Part shown: one piece after another, positions 62,901-64,000 of the stretch
Numbering within the stretch: position 1 is the first letter of the stretch
Layout: each line of letters begins with the position of its first letter
Source of the DNA: Theristus sp. LFF4_11
Lineage: Eukaryota > Nematoda > Chromadorea > Monhysterida > Xyalidae
Reading direction: 5' to 3'
DNA: 64,000 bases
NCBI GenBank assembly: GCA_030248135.1
Contig: JASANC010005775.1
Coordinates: forward strand, 1-64,000
Notes under the pieces: model-generated
The model's input: the letters and a program-made list of their open reading frames with translations, nothing else
Told to the model about the DNA's origin: nothing
Databases searched by the model: none
Translations under genes and position numbers: made by a program

Positions 62901-63846
62901 TGTTGCGCTGATTTTCAGTTCATTGTCCGGTTGCCACAACTCCACGAAATGTCATTTTTCTCGAGCTGGTCTCATGGGATTTCAAACAAGGATGTTTCGT
63001 GTCTAGTCTCATTGTCCTCGTGTCTCGTCTTGTCCCATGGAAATCTGGTCTCCCGGCAGCCCTAACACTGACTGATCACACCAGGTGTCCACAACGTTCA
63101 CAGGTCTAATTCAATGCCAACTTCAGGACATATTTGCCATCCAACCGCAGTCACTCAAGCCGAAGACCCAACCGAGCAACCAGCAGCCCGGGGTGCCCTC
63201 CGCCGTCACCAAGCCACAGCGGAGCATCTTCGACGACGATGACAGCGATCCGGAGGCGGACATTTTCGCACGGGTCGCACCGGTATTGAAATTGGCACTG
63301 TTGAATTTTGGGGTTTATGAGAGTGGTGACGCAAAAAGATTGGAAAAACGATGGTTTACAATTTTGAACGCAATGCATTCTGCAGATTTCAACCAAGACG
63401 ACCGCCAGAACGGCCCCAATGGGCAAACCGAAAGACGTCACGGACAACAAAGTGCCCCAAAAGACATCAATCCCTCAGAATCGGTCAGTGAGCTGCACTT
63501 TTCGTTCAAAAACACACTGGCAAAATGCTGTTTCCACCACGTTCATTGAACAACGAACATCGTTATTTTCAGGCTTGCTTCTGACAAGAAAGCCACATCG
63601 ATTTTCGGTGATTCCGACAATGATTCAGAAGAAGACATCTTCACACCGCGGCCTTTGGTGGTGCAGAGGGGCACCGCGGCACAACCAACCGAGCATCTCG
63701 CCAGACAACCGAAACACGCTGCAGAACATGAGCCGAAATTGCAAGTTCGAGAGCAAGTGCCGACGAAAGTTACAGAGAAAGTGACTGAGAAGAAATTCGC
63801 TGACAACTCAGGGCCGCATCCGCAAGAACGAGTGAATGATGAACAG
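59930..63846 (+). CDS. WASHC2: WASH complex subunit 2 (FAM21), 3' end outside the window
   Basis: Scaffold that links the WASH actin-nucleating complex to retromer on endosomes. Exons: 59930-60007, 60218-60382, 60462-60509, 60698-60868, 61180-61303, 61556-62007, 62331-62490, 62715-62872, 63127-63281, 63386-63483 and 63573-63846; all join in frame. The head domain shows RWTLADDAA, LHQLETQVARSAVEFSNTQH, FVENRVFDEEV and QYMTRPLPHIIGS, matching the family's WASH-binding head. The tail is disordered and contains Leu/Ile-Phe-acidic repeats: GLFGDEADSDQDDLF, DDIFTAPQ, SIFDDDDSDPEADIF and SIFGDSDNDSEEDIF. These are the LFa motifs that bind VPS35. FNANLQAELSAKLG resembles the LAxxLAAKI motifs of FAM21. 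The last exon ends at a GT donor, so the gene continues past the right edge. Confidence 0.92.
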
Positions 63847-64000
63847 GTGATTTGTGTTTTTATTTTGTTTAGTTTGTTGATCAAGCTATCTCATTCATGT
63901 TTCATCCAAATGATTCAACAAGGTTGCATCCATGCTTGTGTGGTGGGTGACGAATGGGACAGCACGTCAAGTTGTGTTCGAAAGTGACTCACTGTGGTCA

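Overview
The window is nuclear DNA of an invertebrate animal. Genes are split by GT-AG introns of mostly 80-500 bases, spacing is compact (about ten genes in 64 kb), and the protein families are animal ones: CPEB, Regnase, WASHC2/FAM21, SMARCAL1 with a HARP motif. A nematode or another ecdysozoan fits the gene density, but the sequence alone does not fix the phylum.

Layout, left to right. A CCNDBP1/GCIP-like gene (143-1948, +) is followed by a complete 16-exon EIF2B5 gene (2307-8963, +). Next comes a tandem cluster of three calmodulin-like genes on the + strand (11478-12609 or to 14893; 16174-17057; 18575-19466). Genes B and C have introns at matching positions, just before the last calcium-binding residue of EF2 and EF4; A shares the EF2 intron position and has a donor at the equivalent EF4 site. 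The first gene has an MGNCC acylation-type start and may carry a novel C-terminal tail. On the - strand lie a Regnase-type RNase (20670-23688) and an M16C metallopeptidase of the C05D11.1/SDD3 type (28729-36012). The M16C gene is divergent from PNPO (37005-38805, +), which converges on SMARCAL1 (39286-44520, -). SMARCAL1 is divergent from a CPEB1-type gene (51790-58400, +). The last gene is WASHC2/FAM21 (59930 to beyond the right edge, +).

Most of these are housekeeping or post-transcriptional regulators: translation initiation (eIF2B), mRNA decay (Regnase), poly(A) control (CPEB), fork repair (SMARCAL1), vitamin B6 (PNPO) and endosomal actin (WASH). They do not form an operon or a single pathway.

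The striking part is the non-coding DNA. The 7 kb between SMARCAL1 and CPEB is a stack of non-autonomous DNA transposons inserted into one another. Several insertions have exact 8-bp target duplications, so their order can be read: D contains B2, B2 contains A2, and A2 contains both C and B3. Another A copy lies in a SMARCAL1 intron. The A, D and neighbouring sequences are made largely of long G and C homopolymer runs. Elsewhere there are a 790-bp foldback element with GAC/GTC runs, two families of small palindromic MITEs scattered through introns, and a 44-bp CACGTG-rich minisatellite inside a calmodulin-like gene. I found no rRNA, tRNA or CRISPR. Exon boundaries were read by eye from splice signals, reading frame and family knowledge.
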